Of a DNA stretch of 39,154 nt, positions 7,638 through 16,021 are shown in pieces. The position numbers and the translations under genes were made by a program. The notes under the pieces are model-generated. The model worked only from the letters and a program-made list of their open reading frames with translations, was not told where the DNA came from and did not search any database. Source of the DNA: Pseudobutyrivibrio sp. UBA1225 (lineage in GTDB: Bacteria > Bacillota > Clostridia > Lachnospirales > Lachnospiraceae); NCBI GenBank assembly GCA_002309345.1, contig DBWZ01000042.1, positions 1-39,154 on the forward strand, written 5' to 3'. Each line of letters begins with the position of its first letter. Position 1 is the first letter of the stretch.

Positions 7638-7650
7638 TAGTATTTCCTCC

Positions 7651-8931
7651 TTATATACTAGGATGACTTCCTTTAGTATCTTCTTTACTCTTTAATAAAC
7701 AGTATGAAACCAAATATGTGTAGTATGGTGTCATGTATTTATAAAACATATCAATACCCATATCCATGAATATGAATGAAACCATAAGTGATAGAACAAT
7801 AAGCTTGGCCATCTTGTTTTGGGTAAAGAAGCTCTTTATAACAAGATAAACCGGGAACCAGTAGTACAATACAAATCCAAAAATTCCAAAAGAGAACAAA
7901 AGCTCCAAGAAATTTGAATGGGTATGCATGTGACGATAATCAATCACAGTTCCTTCGTTTGGTCTGAATTCCTCTAAGAGTGAATATGGCATCTCTTTGA
8001 AAGCATAAAATCCATGTCCAAAGATTGGATGCTCGCCAAAATGCTTTTTAACCTCTGCCATCGCTGCCATTCTCTGACCGGTGCTAGTGTGCAAGTCGTA
8101 TTCCGTCGCGCCAAAAGCAGAAAACATTTCGACTATTCGATCACCTATGATATCGTATAAAGGCGGAATAAGCATGATTGCAGCAACACCTACGACTCCG
8201 AGGATCACAAGAATTATTATATTTCGACGAATTGTTTTTTTGTCCTCGGCTGAGGCTATCAAAAATATCGCAAATACCAATACTATCGGCATGAAGGATG
8301 ATTTGGATCCTGATGCAACGATTTGGAATATCGCAAGGATTACAAAAAACAAATGCTTTTTAAATTGCTTGTTGATTACCACCTGATAAAGAGCAGGAAT
8401 CATCAACACCATCAAAAGATTTCCTGTATCAACGCATGTTCCAGCTGGTGTTGCTCCAACTCGCGATGCCATTCCATCAAGCCACTCGCGCCATACATGA
8501 TCAAAAGCCAAACTTGTAATCAATGTTGCCACAATTATTATGTTGCCCGCCCAAGCGATTATATCAAGAATATCATCCTTATTGTGGAACAGAATCACCA
8601 TTATTATCACAGCTGGAATCACTGTGAGCAAGTGATACTGACGACTGTACATATCAGGGTAGACAACTCCTATTTTGAAGTGGCCATATATGAAAACCAT
8701 AATCGAAAAAGCAAGTACCCAGACTATCGCTGGATTTAAAATTGCTTTTTTAGTGGTTTGTTTGTCATTAATAAATAAACATAAGCAAAAGACTGCGCCA
8801 AGCATGTTTGCAAGTAGATTGGCTATCACGTATCCCTTGCCAAGCGCAATTCCAAGATCACATCTTGCATAGATAATTAGGGCTATCGTAAATACGGATA
8901 TTAACTTTTGCTTTGCCTTAATCTTTTCCAT
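7651..8931 (-). CDS. O-antigen polymerase/ligase-type membrane protein (Wzy candidate)
   Basis: A 426-residue protein with about ten to twelve membrane segments and a large extracytoplasmic loop. After the loop comes the signature HTHSNFLELLFSFGIFGFVL, typical of the O-antigen ligase/Wzy family (PF04932-like). Another loop has GHGFYAFKEMP, also typical of the group. In a locus with a Wzx flippase and initiating transferases, it is the best candidate for the polymerase that joins undecaprenyl-linked repeat units outside the membrane. Sequence alone cannot separate polymerase from ligase, but Gram-positive context favours polymerase. It sits 13 nt upstream of the oxidoreductase gene in transcription order. 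Confidence 0.82.
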   Translation of the reverse strand: MEKIKAKQKLISVFTIALIIYARCDLGIALGKGYVIANLLANMLGAVFCLCLFINDKQTTKKAILNPAIVWVLAFSIMVFIYGHFKIGVVYPDMYSRQYHLLTVIPAVIIMVILFHNKDDILDIIAWAGNIIIVATLITSLAFDHVWREWLDGMASRVGATPAGTCVDTGNLLMVLMIPALYQVVINKQFKKHLFFVILAIFQIVASGSKSSFMPIVLVFAIFLIASAEDKKTIRRNIIILVILGVVGVAAIMLIPPLYDIIGDRIVEMFSAFGATEYDLHTSTGQRMAAMAEVKKHFGEHPIFGHGFYAFKEMPYSLLEEFRPNEGTVIDYRHMHTHSNFLELLFSFGIFGFVLYYWFPVYLVIKSFFTQNKMAKLIVLSLMVSFIFMDMGIDMFYKYMTPYYTYLVSYCLLKSKEDTKGSHPSI

Positions 8932-8973
8932 GATTATTCTCCAGTAATATATTAACTTTATCGAATCTTATAA

Positions 8974-10536
8974 CTAGTAAAACGCAAATCCATTTGGCTT
9001 ATCATTAAACCAAACAATTTTACAATTCATCTTTTGCAGATAATCTGCCAAAGCCCCTGCTGAAAACTCTGGACTCAAAAGCATATCTTCTGGCATATCA
9101 AAGATTGCCACCTCAGGCAAAACCTTCTCGTAAAATCCAGTCTCAACCGGCATACTATTGTTGCCGTGATGCCCGCACTGTAAAATGTCAGCCTTTAAAT
9201 CATCGACGTAAAGCTTTATCAAGCGCTCTGCCATCACCTTGCTGTGGCAGTCAGCACAAAACAGCGCACTGCGATTGTTTGTCTCCATTTTAAATACTAA
9301 AGATGCGTTGTTTGGAATATCTTCCACATCCTTGATTTCATCTTCATAAGCATTTAAAAATGTGATTTTCAGGTCGTCAGAGAACTTCAAAACATCCCCT
9401 CGCTTAACCTGATTTATATTATCCGCATCTGCAGTAATTTCCATAAATCTGTCGAAGGACTCAACATCATCCCACTCTTGGGCTTTTGAATAGAACACCT
9501 CTGAATCCAGCGGTGTCACATAAACCTGGTCGATTGTTATGCCCTGTGGGTCGGCGTAAATCTCGTTGAAGGCATCAACGTGATCCTTGTGATAGTGGGA
9601 AAGAATCCACGCATCTACCTTGTTGCCATACTTCTTGATAGCCTTGCGTAGAGTCTTGGAGTTTTCGGCGTGACCGCCATCGACAACTATCAATGTGCCG
9701 TCTTTTTTGTTGTACATGGTGTAGCAAATGCCTTGCAAATCCGCGGCGTCGTCGTATTCCTTTAACTCCCAATTGTTGTCAGGGGTAAGAACCGCATAAT
9801 TGGCTGTGCGGCCGTACAGGCTAAAGCCGTTGTCGAGGTAAGCAGATAACACCTTGTCCATAGCCCAGACTACGATATAATCCACGTCGTTGGTAACGCA
9901 ATAATCTGCCACCAAATCTGTATTAGGCAGCGCCCCTGTTTTGGCGTCGTAGTAGGTCAACGCATTGACTTCTGGTGGAAAATCATCCCTGCCGTAAAAC
10001 AGGAAAAATCTGCTATCCATCTGGCGAAGATAAACGTTGATATCCTTTGGCGCTAGGATTCGGATATGCTCGCCCTCGTAATCCTTGAAAAGGTCACATA
10101 TAGTAATAACATCCTGAGGAACCTTGTTGCGATTATCTGCCTTGGTAAACCAAGCCTCGGCGTAGAGACAGCGTCCGCAGATAGATATCAATGCTATCGC
10201 TACCAAAACTGCTATAAGCTTTTTGACTCCTGAAAGCTTGGATATTGCCAAAGTGAATCCATAGGCAACTATCACGATTACTGGAATGACGCTAAAAAAT
10301 CGCAAGTAGTATTGCTTGAACATGCTGTCGCTAATCAGCTTGTCTGAAAGGATAACCGTGATGGGGTTGTATATGAAAACCAATACAAGCCCCGTGTACC
10401 ACAGGAAAGTGTATCGTTTTATTTTTTCTTTTTCCAAAAACAGAATCATTGCAATGGCTGCGACAAAGATTAGCCCGAAGGTGAATCTGCCCCAGAATTC
10501 CTTTGTAATTTCTGTCAAGAGATTAAACCATTCCAT
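8974..10536 (-). CDS. Membrane protein with C-terminal metallo-beta-lactamase domain
   Basis: This 520-residue protein joins four N-terminal membrane segments (about residues 14-34, 42-64, 80-98 and 107-125), a soluble extracytoplasmic region of about 130-265, and a metallo-beta-lactamase domain from about 278 to the end. The domain keeps the metal motif HYHKDH (314-319). A later CGHHGN resembles the C-terminal hydrolase domain of ComEC. The gene overlaps the upstream membrane protein gene by 22 nt and has no well-placed ribosome binding site; the nearest AGGAG is about 20 nt from the ATG. Its N-terminal membrane block looks like a continuation of the upstream protein, so the two may be one split or frameshifted gene. 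Function unknown; hydrolysis of a phosphate-containing lipid or glycan intermediate is only a guess. Confidence 0.75.
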   Translation of the reverse strand: MEWFNLLTEITKEFWGRFTFGLIFVAAIAMILFLEKEKIKRYTFLWYTGLVLVFIYNPITVILSDKLISDSMFKQYYLRFFSVIPVIVIVAYGFTLAISKLSGVKKLIAVLVAIALISICGRCLYAEAWFTKADNRNKVPQDVITICDLFKDYEGEHIRILAPKDINVYLRQMDSRFFLFYGRDDFPPEVNALTYYDAKTGALPNTDLVADYCVTNDVDYIVVWAMDKVLSAYLDNGFSLYGRTANYAVLTPDNNWELKEYDDAADLQGICYTMYNKKDGTLIVVDGGHAENSKTLRKAIKKYGNKVDAWILSHYHKDHVDAFNEIYADPQGITIDQVYVTPLDSEVFYSKAQEWDDVESFDRFMEITADADNINQVKRGDVLKFSDDLKITFLNAYEDEIKDVEDIPNNASLVFKMETNNRSALFCADCHSKVMAERLIKLYVDDLKADILQCGHHGNNSMPVETGFYEKVLPEVAIFDMPEDMLLSPEFSAGALADYLQKMNCKIVWFNDKPNGFAFY

Positions 10537-11684
10537 ATGTCGTAAAAGAAATTAGGCTCCTTTTGCCTGCGATATAATAGTTCGATACATGCAAACATGA
10601 TTGCTTGAATCGCCGGGCCAGATAGCCCTGCCAACAAATATCTGATGCCATAAATCTTGCGATGATACACTGACATCAATATAAACATGACAACCACCGT
10701 GATGCTAACAAGCATGGTTGATGTAAAGGTAAGGGCGCAAGCACCGATGGATAACACCGATATCGATGCGGCCATTCGCTTGCTGAAATCCTCTGAAAAG
10801 GCTCTTGCCATGTAGCAAATCATGAAAGGAATAAATATCGCTGTAAGAACAGCTTTGCCCTGCCATAGGGCGCACAATAATCTGAAGGTTGGGGAATAGT
10901 GTGAAAACATTCCCATAATAAACGTTACCGACAGAAGTATCATGAATATCAGTCGATTGTCCGTTTCCTTGAACAGAAACCGGGCCATGTAATAGTAAAT
11001 TGCATAGGCTAAAAGCAGCAATATAACTGGCAAAATTGTGTGACATACGGTGGTGACGTCGAAGGAAGAAACCACAGACAAATATGCCTCGTAGGTTGTC
11101 CAAGCCTGAACCACTCGTTTGGATGAAATGTAAGGTGTCTTACCGTTTACAAAATTGACGTTGGTAATCATGCCTGAGTTGATATCGTCAACGCTGGTTA
11201 CCACTACATCGTAATCATCATATGACCACTCGTTTATCTGATACGCAAATGAAGTGTAGACTTGCACCAATAAAAGGGCAGCAAATATTATCGTATATAC
11301 GATAGTAATTTTGTCTTTAAGAAAAGATGCCTTGATGTTTGAAAGCCTGTCTAAAATCAACTGTTTGATGGGCGTTTTGTTTTTGACCTCTAGACAAATC
11401 CAATATCCCGCAAGCAAAACAATGATTACAGAATAGGCTGCACAAAGCTTGTAAAAGCCACGATAAACTGTGTTTGGCGCCTTGAACAAAACAAAGTTCT
11501 GATACCAGGCGAAACCAAAATTTAGGACAAAGAATAATCCTAGGCTTCCCGCCATTCCAAGCAGATATGTGACCACTGGCGAACGGTGCTGATAATCCGC
11601 GGATTTATATGTAATTAGTCTGCCTATTGCCACTGGAACTACCGTGAAGTGGAGCAAAAAGGCTATGGCTCTAATTATTATCAT
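10515..11684 (-). CDS. Multi-pass membrane protein, possible N-terminal part of a split GT-C-like protein
   Basis: A 389-residue protein with roughly nine or ten membrane segments and one extracytoplasmic loop (about residues 140-185) before the membrane block resumes. It resembles, without certainty, large polytopic proteins of unknown function in Lachnospiraceae polysaccharide loci (DUF6077-like), which may have a GT-C glycosyltransferase fold. It ends abruptly after a short cytoplasmic stretch, and four further membrane helices begin at once in the overlapping next frame (8974-10536). That next frame is open only from about 10551, so a frameshift in a narrow window of about 40 nt would fuse the two. 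It follows neuA by 14 nt. Confidence 0.65.
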   Translation of the reverse strand: MIIIRAIAFLLHFTVVPVAIGRLITYKSADYQHRSPVVTYLLGMAGSLGLFFVLNFGFAWYQNFVLFKAPNTVYRGFYKLCAAYSVIIVLLAGYWICLEVKNKTPIKQLILDRLSNIKASFLKDKITIVYTIIFAALLLVQVYTSFAYQINEWSYDDYDVVVTSVDDINSGMITNVNFVNGKTPYISSKRVVQAWTTYEAYLSVVSSFDVTTVCHTILPVILLLLAYAIYYYMARFLFKETDNRLIFMILLSVTFIMGMFSHYSPTFRLLCALWQGKAVLTAIFIPFMICYMARAFSEDFSKRMAASISVLSIGACALTFTSTMLVSITVVVMFILMSVYHRKIYGIRYLLAGLSGPAIQAIMFACIELLYRRQKEPNFFYDIWNGLIS

Positions 11685-11698
11685 ACTGTTCTCTCTTG

Positions 11699-12394
11699 TT
11701 AAGAATTATGCTTTTTCTCCATCAAGCACTTTGCAAATTCAAAATCTATTGGATAGTCGATGTCGATTGAATCCTCGCGACTCATAATGTATGCGACAGT
11801 GTTGTCACAATAATAAGTTCTCTTTTCCTTGAGAAGCTCATAGTCCAGGATGTAAATTGCGCCATTTGGAATTATGTAGGTCTCGTTGTTTTGGCGATTG
11901 GTCATTGTGATGCCCTGACCGAACCCTGCGTTTTCAACGCGTCCTTTTTCATTTAGCTTGTGGTACCAGCTAGCTGGAACCTCTGCCTCCGCAAATGAAA
12001 TAAGAGTTGTGGCACCATCTGCCAAAAACTGCTGATACGCCTCATCTATGTGCTTTTCTGTTCTAAGTGGAACTGTTGGAAGAAGCACCATGAACTTATC
12101 AAGCTTGTCGCCAGTTTCATTCATAATAAATTCTGTTGCATGGATATATACGTCGATTGCAGATGCTGTATCAGATGAAAGCTCTGCTGGACGCATGAAT
12201 GGAACCTCCGCTCCATATTCCTTTGCAACCTTGGCGATTGCTTCGTCGTCGGTGGTGACGATAACTCTATCTATACAATCTGCTTTGAGGGCAGCCTCGA
12301 TTGTCCAAGCAATGAGGGGCTTGCCGCAGATTTCTTTTATGTTTTTGCCTGGGACTCCCTTGGAGCCACCGCGGGCTGGAATTATTGCAATCAT
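11699..12394 (-). CDS. neuA: CMP-nonulosonic acid cytidylyltransferase (NeuA/LegF type)
   Basis: The enzyme activates a nonulosonic acid with CTP to give the CMP-sugar used by sialyltransferase-like enzymes. The N-terminal IPARGGSKGVPGKN (residues 5-18) is the nucleotide-binding signature of this family. RQNNETYIIPNGAIYI and SIDIDYPIDFEFA are the conserved substrate and metal blocks, and 231 residues is the usual length. It lies just downstream of the NeuB-type synthase, as in sialic, legionaminic and pseudaminic acid loci. Given LegB, LegC and a PtmE-like protein in the same cluster, the legionaminic acid version (LegF) is more likely than sialic acid, but the enzyme's own sequence does not decide this. 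Confidence 0.92.
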   Translation of the reverse strand: MIAIIPARGGSKGVPGKNIKEICGKPLIAWTIEAALKADCIDRVIVTTDDEAIAKVAKEYGAEVPFMRPAELSSDTASAIDVYIHATEFIMNETGDKLDKFMVLLPTVPLRTEKHIDEAYQQFLADGATTLISFAEAEVPASWYHKLNEKGRVENAGFGQGITMTNRQNNETYIIPNGAIYILDYELLKEKRTYYCDNTVAYIMSREDSIDIDYPIDFEFAKCLMEKKHNS

Positions 12395-12417
12395 ATCAAA
12401 CTCTTTCTAAAACCCAC

Positions 12418-12457
12418 GCTAGCTACAGATTCCTGTAAATAATCTGCTGTAACTAGC
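12418..12457. other. Hairpin between neuB and neuA
   Basis: The arms gctagctacagatt and aatctgctgtaactagc pair imperfectly (gctag, then tacag, then att) over a loop with cctgtaaat. It fills the middle of the 96-nt spacer between the two nonulosonate genes. No T-run follows, so a role in mRNA stability is as likely as termination. Confidence 0.55.
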
Positions 12458-12490
12458 TTGCTTATATAAATACTATAATTATTACCTAAC

Positions 12491-13540
12491 TTAGAAATCA
12501 CCCCACTGGAATAATTCGTCGGCCTCGATATCGCGCTTCAATTCTTTACCAATTAACATCTCATAGAACTTAGGAGAGATTGCTGTGCCAGGGCGCTTGT
12601 AGTCAAGGTCGTCCTCGGTGAGGATGTGGCCCTTCTTAAGGTCGTGGGCTGCTACGATTGAGCGCTTGTATTCACCACGCTGGTGAGCACTTTCATTGAC
12701 GACCTTGCGGAAGCTTCCCATCATCTTGAAGCCTTGCTCTGCTGCATCACAGATAATCTTCATCTCTTCTGGATTGGCTGAGATTTTGTGATCCCATCCC
12801 TTCATATTTTTGTCCATTGTGAAGTGCTTTTCAATGATGCACACATTTTTAGCAATAGACATGATTGGCGCAACTGTGCCAAATGTATGATCCGAATATC
12901 CTGTTGGATAACCAAATGCCATGCGATACATGTCGATATTGTTGAGGTTGACCTGCTCGTCTGCTGGCGGATAGATTGAAACGCAGTGAAGCACACATAT
13001 CTGGCGACATCCGCCTGCCTCGATTGCTGCAATAGCGTTAACAACATCATCCATACCTGTAAGACCTGTAGATATAACTACTGGCACACCCTTGCTACCG
13101 ATGTACTTGAGGAATGGCACATTTTCGACATCCATAGATGCAACCTTGATAAATGGCACGTGAAGCTCGTCAACTAGCAAATCAACGCCCGCCTTATCAA
13201 ATGGTGTCGATGTGAAATCTATATCAAGCTCATCACAGTATTCCTTGAGCTCGAAGTGCTGCTCTCTAGTAAGGGCGTATGCTTCTACGATTGATTCAAG
13301 AGTGTAGTCGGTACGATTTCTATAATCATCCCCAAGGAAGAAATTGTCCTCGTAGTTCTTCTTGGAAAAAACGTTGCTCTTTGTAAAAGACTGAAGCTTG
13401 ATGCAATCTGCGCCGCACTCCTTGGCAGTCTTGATCATTGTCTTTGCAAGCTCCATGTCGCCGTTGTGATTGGCTCCAAGCTCTGCGATAACATAAGGCT
13501 TTTTGCCCCCTGTCACCATATCCTGATAATTAAATCTCAT
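12491..13540 (-). CDS. neuB: Nonulosonic acid synthase (NeuB/LegI/PseI family)
   Basis: A PEP-condensing enzyme that joins phosphoenolpyruvate to a six-carbon amino sugar to make the nine-carbon acid. The TIM-barrel part shows IAELGANHNGDMELA near the N-terminus, FTSTPFD, LHCVSIYPPADEQVNL, GYSDHTFG and EKHFTMDKN. A C-terminal SAF (antifreeze-like) domain of about 60 residues begins near YKRSIVAAHDL. Its 349 residues match the family. A GGAGG site lies inside the end of the upstream glycosyltransferase gene, whose stop overlaps this start by 11 nt, implying translational coupling. Context with LegB/LegC favours legionaminic acid. The product cannot be told from PseI or NeuB by eye. Confidence 0.92.
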   Translation of the reverse strand: MRFNYQDMVTGGKKPYVIAELGANHNGDMELAKTMIKTAKECGADCIKLQSFTKSNVFSKKNYEDNFFLGDDYRNRTDYTLESIVEAYALTREQHFELKEYCDELDIDFTSTPFDKAGVDLLVDELHVPFIKVASMDVENVPFLKYIGSKGVPVVISTGLTGMDDVVNAIAAIEAGGCRQICVLHCVSIYPPADEQVNLNNIDMYRMAFGYPTGYSDHTFGTVAPIMSIAKNVCIIEKHFTMDKNMKGWDHKISANPEEMKIICDAAEQGFKMMGSFRKVVNESAHQRGEYKRSIVAAHDLKKGHILTEDDLDYKRPGTAISPKFYEMLIGKELKRDIEADELFQWGDF

Positions 13541-14393
13541 AGGAATCCTCCATAATTATATTGCTCCACCAATAGCCATTGTGACTTGTTGATGTATCTA
13601 TTTTGCTAATATCCAAGGCTTTGAGGTCGTTGTACAGCTTCTCAAAGTATGGATAGCGTTTAGCTAAGTTTTGATAATGCTTCAGCTTGACTTGGTACTC
13701 TTGCTGAACGTCATGAGTTGTGCCTACAGTGTTGTTATCGTGAATACGATATACTGTGGCAGCGTTTTTTACCAGCTTGCCCTTGCCCACATCCATCAGC
13801 ATTCTTGTGTAGAAATACCAATCAAAGACCGCGCAATCACCCTCAGATAAAGAGGCAATAAAAGCATCATCAATCATGTTCAGATTGATTGCCGCAATGG
13901 ACATGCCAATAAAGTTGGATTGGGAAATGCTTCTTGCTGAATCCACCTGTTCCGGGAGATTTTCAAGGACAGTTTTTCCCTCATCCGTAACTAATTCATT
14001 ATAGTAGAAAGCATAGGATTTGTCTAATTCGTAGGCCTTCTTGTACTCTGCCACCCGGGTGTTTACAAATGTATCATCGGCATCGCTGACTATGAGCAAA
14101 TCGTAGCCTTTTGACTTTGCAGCCTTTATCATCTCGATACGAGTCTGAGCCACCGTGCAGTGCATAGGCTCAAGGTCCACAAAGACAGTCTCTCCAGCAA
14201 TGGATGGCGCCACCTTGTTGGGTGCACCATATTTGCATATCACGCCGATTTCTTGAAGCTCATCTTGACTATAATTGTCGTTTACAATTAGCAAATCAAA
14301 ATCCTTATCCGTCTGGCTATCTACCGACTTGATCAAATCTGAGAAAAAATCCCTCGATTGCTTGTATATAACCGTTCCTAGACATACATTCAT
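13530..14393 (-). CDS. GT-A type glycosyltransferase (GT2-like)
   Basis: A 287-residue cytoplasmic glycosyltransferase. The N-terminal MNVCLGTVIYKQS strand, the LLIVNDN segment and a DxD-like SDADDTF motif fit the GT-A fold of nucleotide-sugar-dependent enzymes such as GT2. The later EGDCAVFDWYFYTRML block resembles the acceptor side. I place the start at ATG 14393, which has AAAAGGATAA eight bases upstream. Upstream in-frame starts at 14417 and 14498 would add unconserved residues, and the second lies within a strong hairpin. The gene overlaps neuB by 11 nt, so it may handle the nonulosonic acid or the sugar next to it. That link is inference. Confidence 0.85.
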   Translation of the reverse strand: MNVCLGTVIYKQSRDFFSDLIKSVDSQTDKDFDLLIVNDNYSQDELQEIGVICKYGAPNKVAPSIAGETVFVDLEPMHCTVAQTRIEMIKAAKSKGYDLLIVSDADDTFVNTRVAEYKKAYELDKSYAFYYNELVTDEGKTVLENLPEQVDSARSISQSNFIGMSIAAINLNMIDDAFIASLSEGDCAVFDWYFYTRMLMDVGKGKLVKNAATVYRIHDNNTVGTTHDVQQEYQVKLKHYQNLAKRYPYFEKLYNDLKALDISKIDTSTSHNGYWWSNIIMEDSYEI

Positions 14394-14446
14394 GATAGTT
14401 ATCCTTTTCTTAAACATATCTTGTTTAATTTTATCATAAACTAGGA

Positions 14447-14495
14447 AAACCTTCCCCCATAACCCTAAAAAAAATTGAGTTATGGGGGAAGGTTT
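14447..14495. terminator. Strong 17-bp hairpin, possible terminator
   Basis: Perfect 17-bp arms (aaaccttcccccataac at 14447-14463 and its complement at 14479-14495) enclose a 15-nt A-rich loop. It begins 3 nt after the stop of the FMN-binding gene on the minus strand. Only four Ts end the transcribed stem, so it may terminate weakly, act on both strands, or simply mark the boundary of an inserted segment. Confidence 0.55.
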
Positions 14496-14498
14496 CAT

Positions 14499-14786
14499 TC
14501 ATTTTGCTTTATCTAATGCATTATCTACCGCGTCTAAAAATCCATCTGAAGAATAAGTAGCTCCTGAAATTCCATCTACGTCCGTTGAGCCTTTCTCTAG
14601 AACTCGGTTAATCATTTCTTTGCCTTCTTTATCTTCATCAAAACACTCTTTATCATCTACAAATTTTGAAAAGACGATATCACTAATCTGCCCCTCTTCA
14701 ACAGTAACTTCTACTGCTATAGTTCCATTGTTCCCCATGGCTTCGCCACTGTAAGTTCCATCCTTTAGCAGAACTTTCTCTGCCAC
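14499..14786 (-). pseudogene. FMN-binding domain protein lacking its N-terminus
   Basis: The 95 residues from GTG 14786 form a small FMN-binding domain (PF04205-like) with the covalent-flavin-type motif DGISGATYSSDGF near the C-terminus. Such domains normally belong to exported lipoproteins or membrane redox proteins. Here the frame stays open upstream to 14876 and would encode an acidic, Lys/Glu/Ser-rich linker of the sort that follows a lipoprotein signal. However, an in-frame TAA sits right before it, and there is no ATG and no signal peptide. The likely reading is a gene that has lost its 5' end, possibly at the run of eight As near 14857. A short cytoplasmic FMN protein from the GTG is the alternative. 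Confidence 0.55.
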
Positions 14787-14881
14787 CTCACCAGTAGAAT
14801 CTTCTTTAGAAGATGGGTCATCTTTAATCTCTTTTTCAATAACAACAGCTTCTTCAGTTTTTTTTCTATCCTCAGATTAGA

Positions 14882-15301
14882 TTATCCCGTCTTGTTGCGT
14901 GTTGCCATTTCATTTAAGGTTTTATACAAGTCTGGATAAAGCCTCTTTACATTGATTGGTTTGCCGGCTGTGTTTAAAAAACAATGTGAGGATGTGGCCG
15001 TGCAGACAATCTCACCAGCCTCATTTTTCATCTCGTAAGCAAATTTCAGCTTAACACCCTTGAACTCTGTGATTGCGACCTTGATAGAAATCTTATCTGC
15101 AAAGGCTGTTGTTTTTTTGTAATTACAGTTAACGTTTAGAACAGGAGAAACTATGCCCATAGCCTCTACCTTTGGCATGGGCCAGCCAATCTTGTCCAAA
15201 TAATCCACTCGCGCTTCTTCCATCCAACGAATGTAGTTAGAGTGGTGCGTGATTGCCATTTTGTCTGTCTCGTAATAGTGTACTGTGTGTTGATATTCCA
15301 T
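14882..15301 (-). CDS. Hot-dog acyl-CoA/acyl-ACP thioesterase (YbgC/4HBT type)
   Basis: A 139-residue single hot-dog domain. The pattern YYETDKMAITHHSNYIRWMEEAR near the N-terminus matches the 4-hydroxybenzoyl-CoA thioesterase family, where the Asp after Thr and the nearby His/Asn build the active site. Members hydrolyse acyl-CoA or acyl-ACP thioesters. Its place in a sugar locus is unusual. With the ACP, hydratase and reductase at 17904-19333, it could trim or recycle acyl-ACP. It may also be part of an unrelated segment with the lipoprotein and FMN fragment. Start is ATG 15301 after a moderate site (AAGGAAATT). Confidence 0.82.
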   Translation of the reverse strand: MEYQHTVHYYETDKMAITHHSNYIRWMEEARVDYLDKIGWPMPKVEAMGIVSPVLNVNCNYKKTTAFADKISIKVAITEFKGVKLKFAYEMKNEAGEIVCTATSSHCFLNTAGKPINVKRLYPDLYKTLNEMATRNKTG

Positions 15302-15383
15302 AATTTCCTTGCTTTCTTACATATAGTTAAGGCTTCTCATTTCAATATTCTTTAACTTTTGAAACAAGAAGCCAATTGATTAA

Positions 15384-15998
15384 TTATTTCTTTGTGTATG
15401 TTCCCTCAGAAGTAACATCTGCTCCCATCATAGGACATGAAAAGCCTTCGCTCTCCACTACTTCAAGGGAATCACCATTTAAAATAAATCCAACGTATGC
15501 TTCTTCCCCAGAATTGACATAATCACCTTCTAATTTACAAATAGCAACGTTGTCATTTATAAAGAAAGCTTCACCTTCCAATGAGCCTGTTCTTGCATCT
15601 GGAGTGTCGCCATCAGCTGTCACATACATGAAATCTCCTGAAAACATAAAACTAGACTTATTCTGAGTCGAAACAGTAATGTCACCATTATCACTTGTCC
15701 AATCACCTGTGAAATCGCTAGGATTACATTCTTTGGCATCGCCATATAAGCTTGCCATATCCTTCTTCAATGTTGCACTGTCGATATCATCGGCCTGACT
15801 CTGAATATCTTCTTCTGTGGCATCAATCACGTTGGCCTCTTCTTGAATATCTTCTTCTGTAGCATCAATTTCATTGGCCTCTTGCTCAACTACAGCATCT
15901 TTAGTCTCATCACTTTCTGCATCGCCACAGGCAACTAAAAAGCTTGATAATGTAATAGCTAGTGCTATTAAAACGTTTTTTGATTTTTTACTTAACAT
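15384..15998 (-). CDS. Lipoprotein with 14-residue tandem repeats
   Basis: The start is ATG 15998, with GGAGGGAAG just upstream. The 204-residue product has a lysine-rich N-region, a hydrophobic core, and a lipobox ending LVAC with Cys24 as the lipidated residue, so it is anchored on the outer membrane face. Residues 40-81 hold three 14-residue repeats (EANEIDATEEDIQE, EANVIDATEEDIQS, then a degenerate copy), making an acidic spacer. The rest is a small beta-rich domain of about 110 residues containing FTGDW and ending GTYTKK. I cannot name the domain. It sits between a GT4 gene and the thioesterase gene. Confidence 0.8.
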   Translation of the reverse strand: MLSKKSKNVLIALAITLSSFLVACGDAESDETKDAVVEQEANEIDATEEDIQEEANVIDATEEDIQSQADDIDSATLKKDMASLYGDAKECNPSDFTGDWTSDNGDITVSTQNKSSFMFSGDFMYVTADGDTPDARTGSLEGEAFFINDNVAICKLEGDYVNSGEEAYVGFILNGDSLEVVESEGFSCPMMGADVTSEGTYTKK

Positions 15999-16021
15999 AA
16001 TACTTCCCTCCAATTTTTGTA

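Noticed and set aside
10515..10560. Programmed frameshift between the two membrane genes
   Set aside because: No classical slippery heptamer followed by a structure was found; a simple overlap or a mutation is enough to explain it.
14447..14495. A promoter for neuB right after the hairpin
   Set aside because: TATGAT-like bases are present near 14427, but no -35 at a suitable distance could be found.
14394..14498. Longer start for the glycosyltransferase at 13530
   Set aside because: The extra N-terminus would lie in a perfect hairpin and is unlike the family; ATG 14393 has a well-spaced AAAAGGA.
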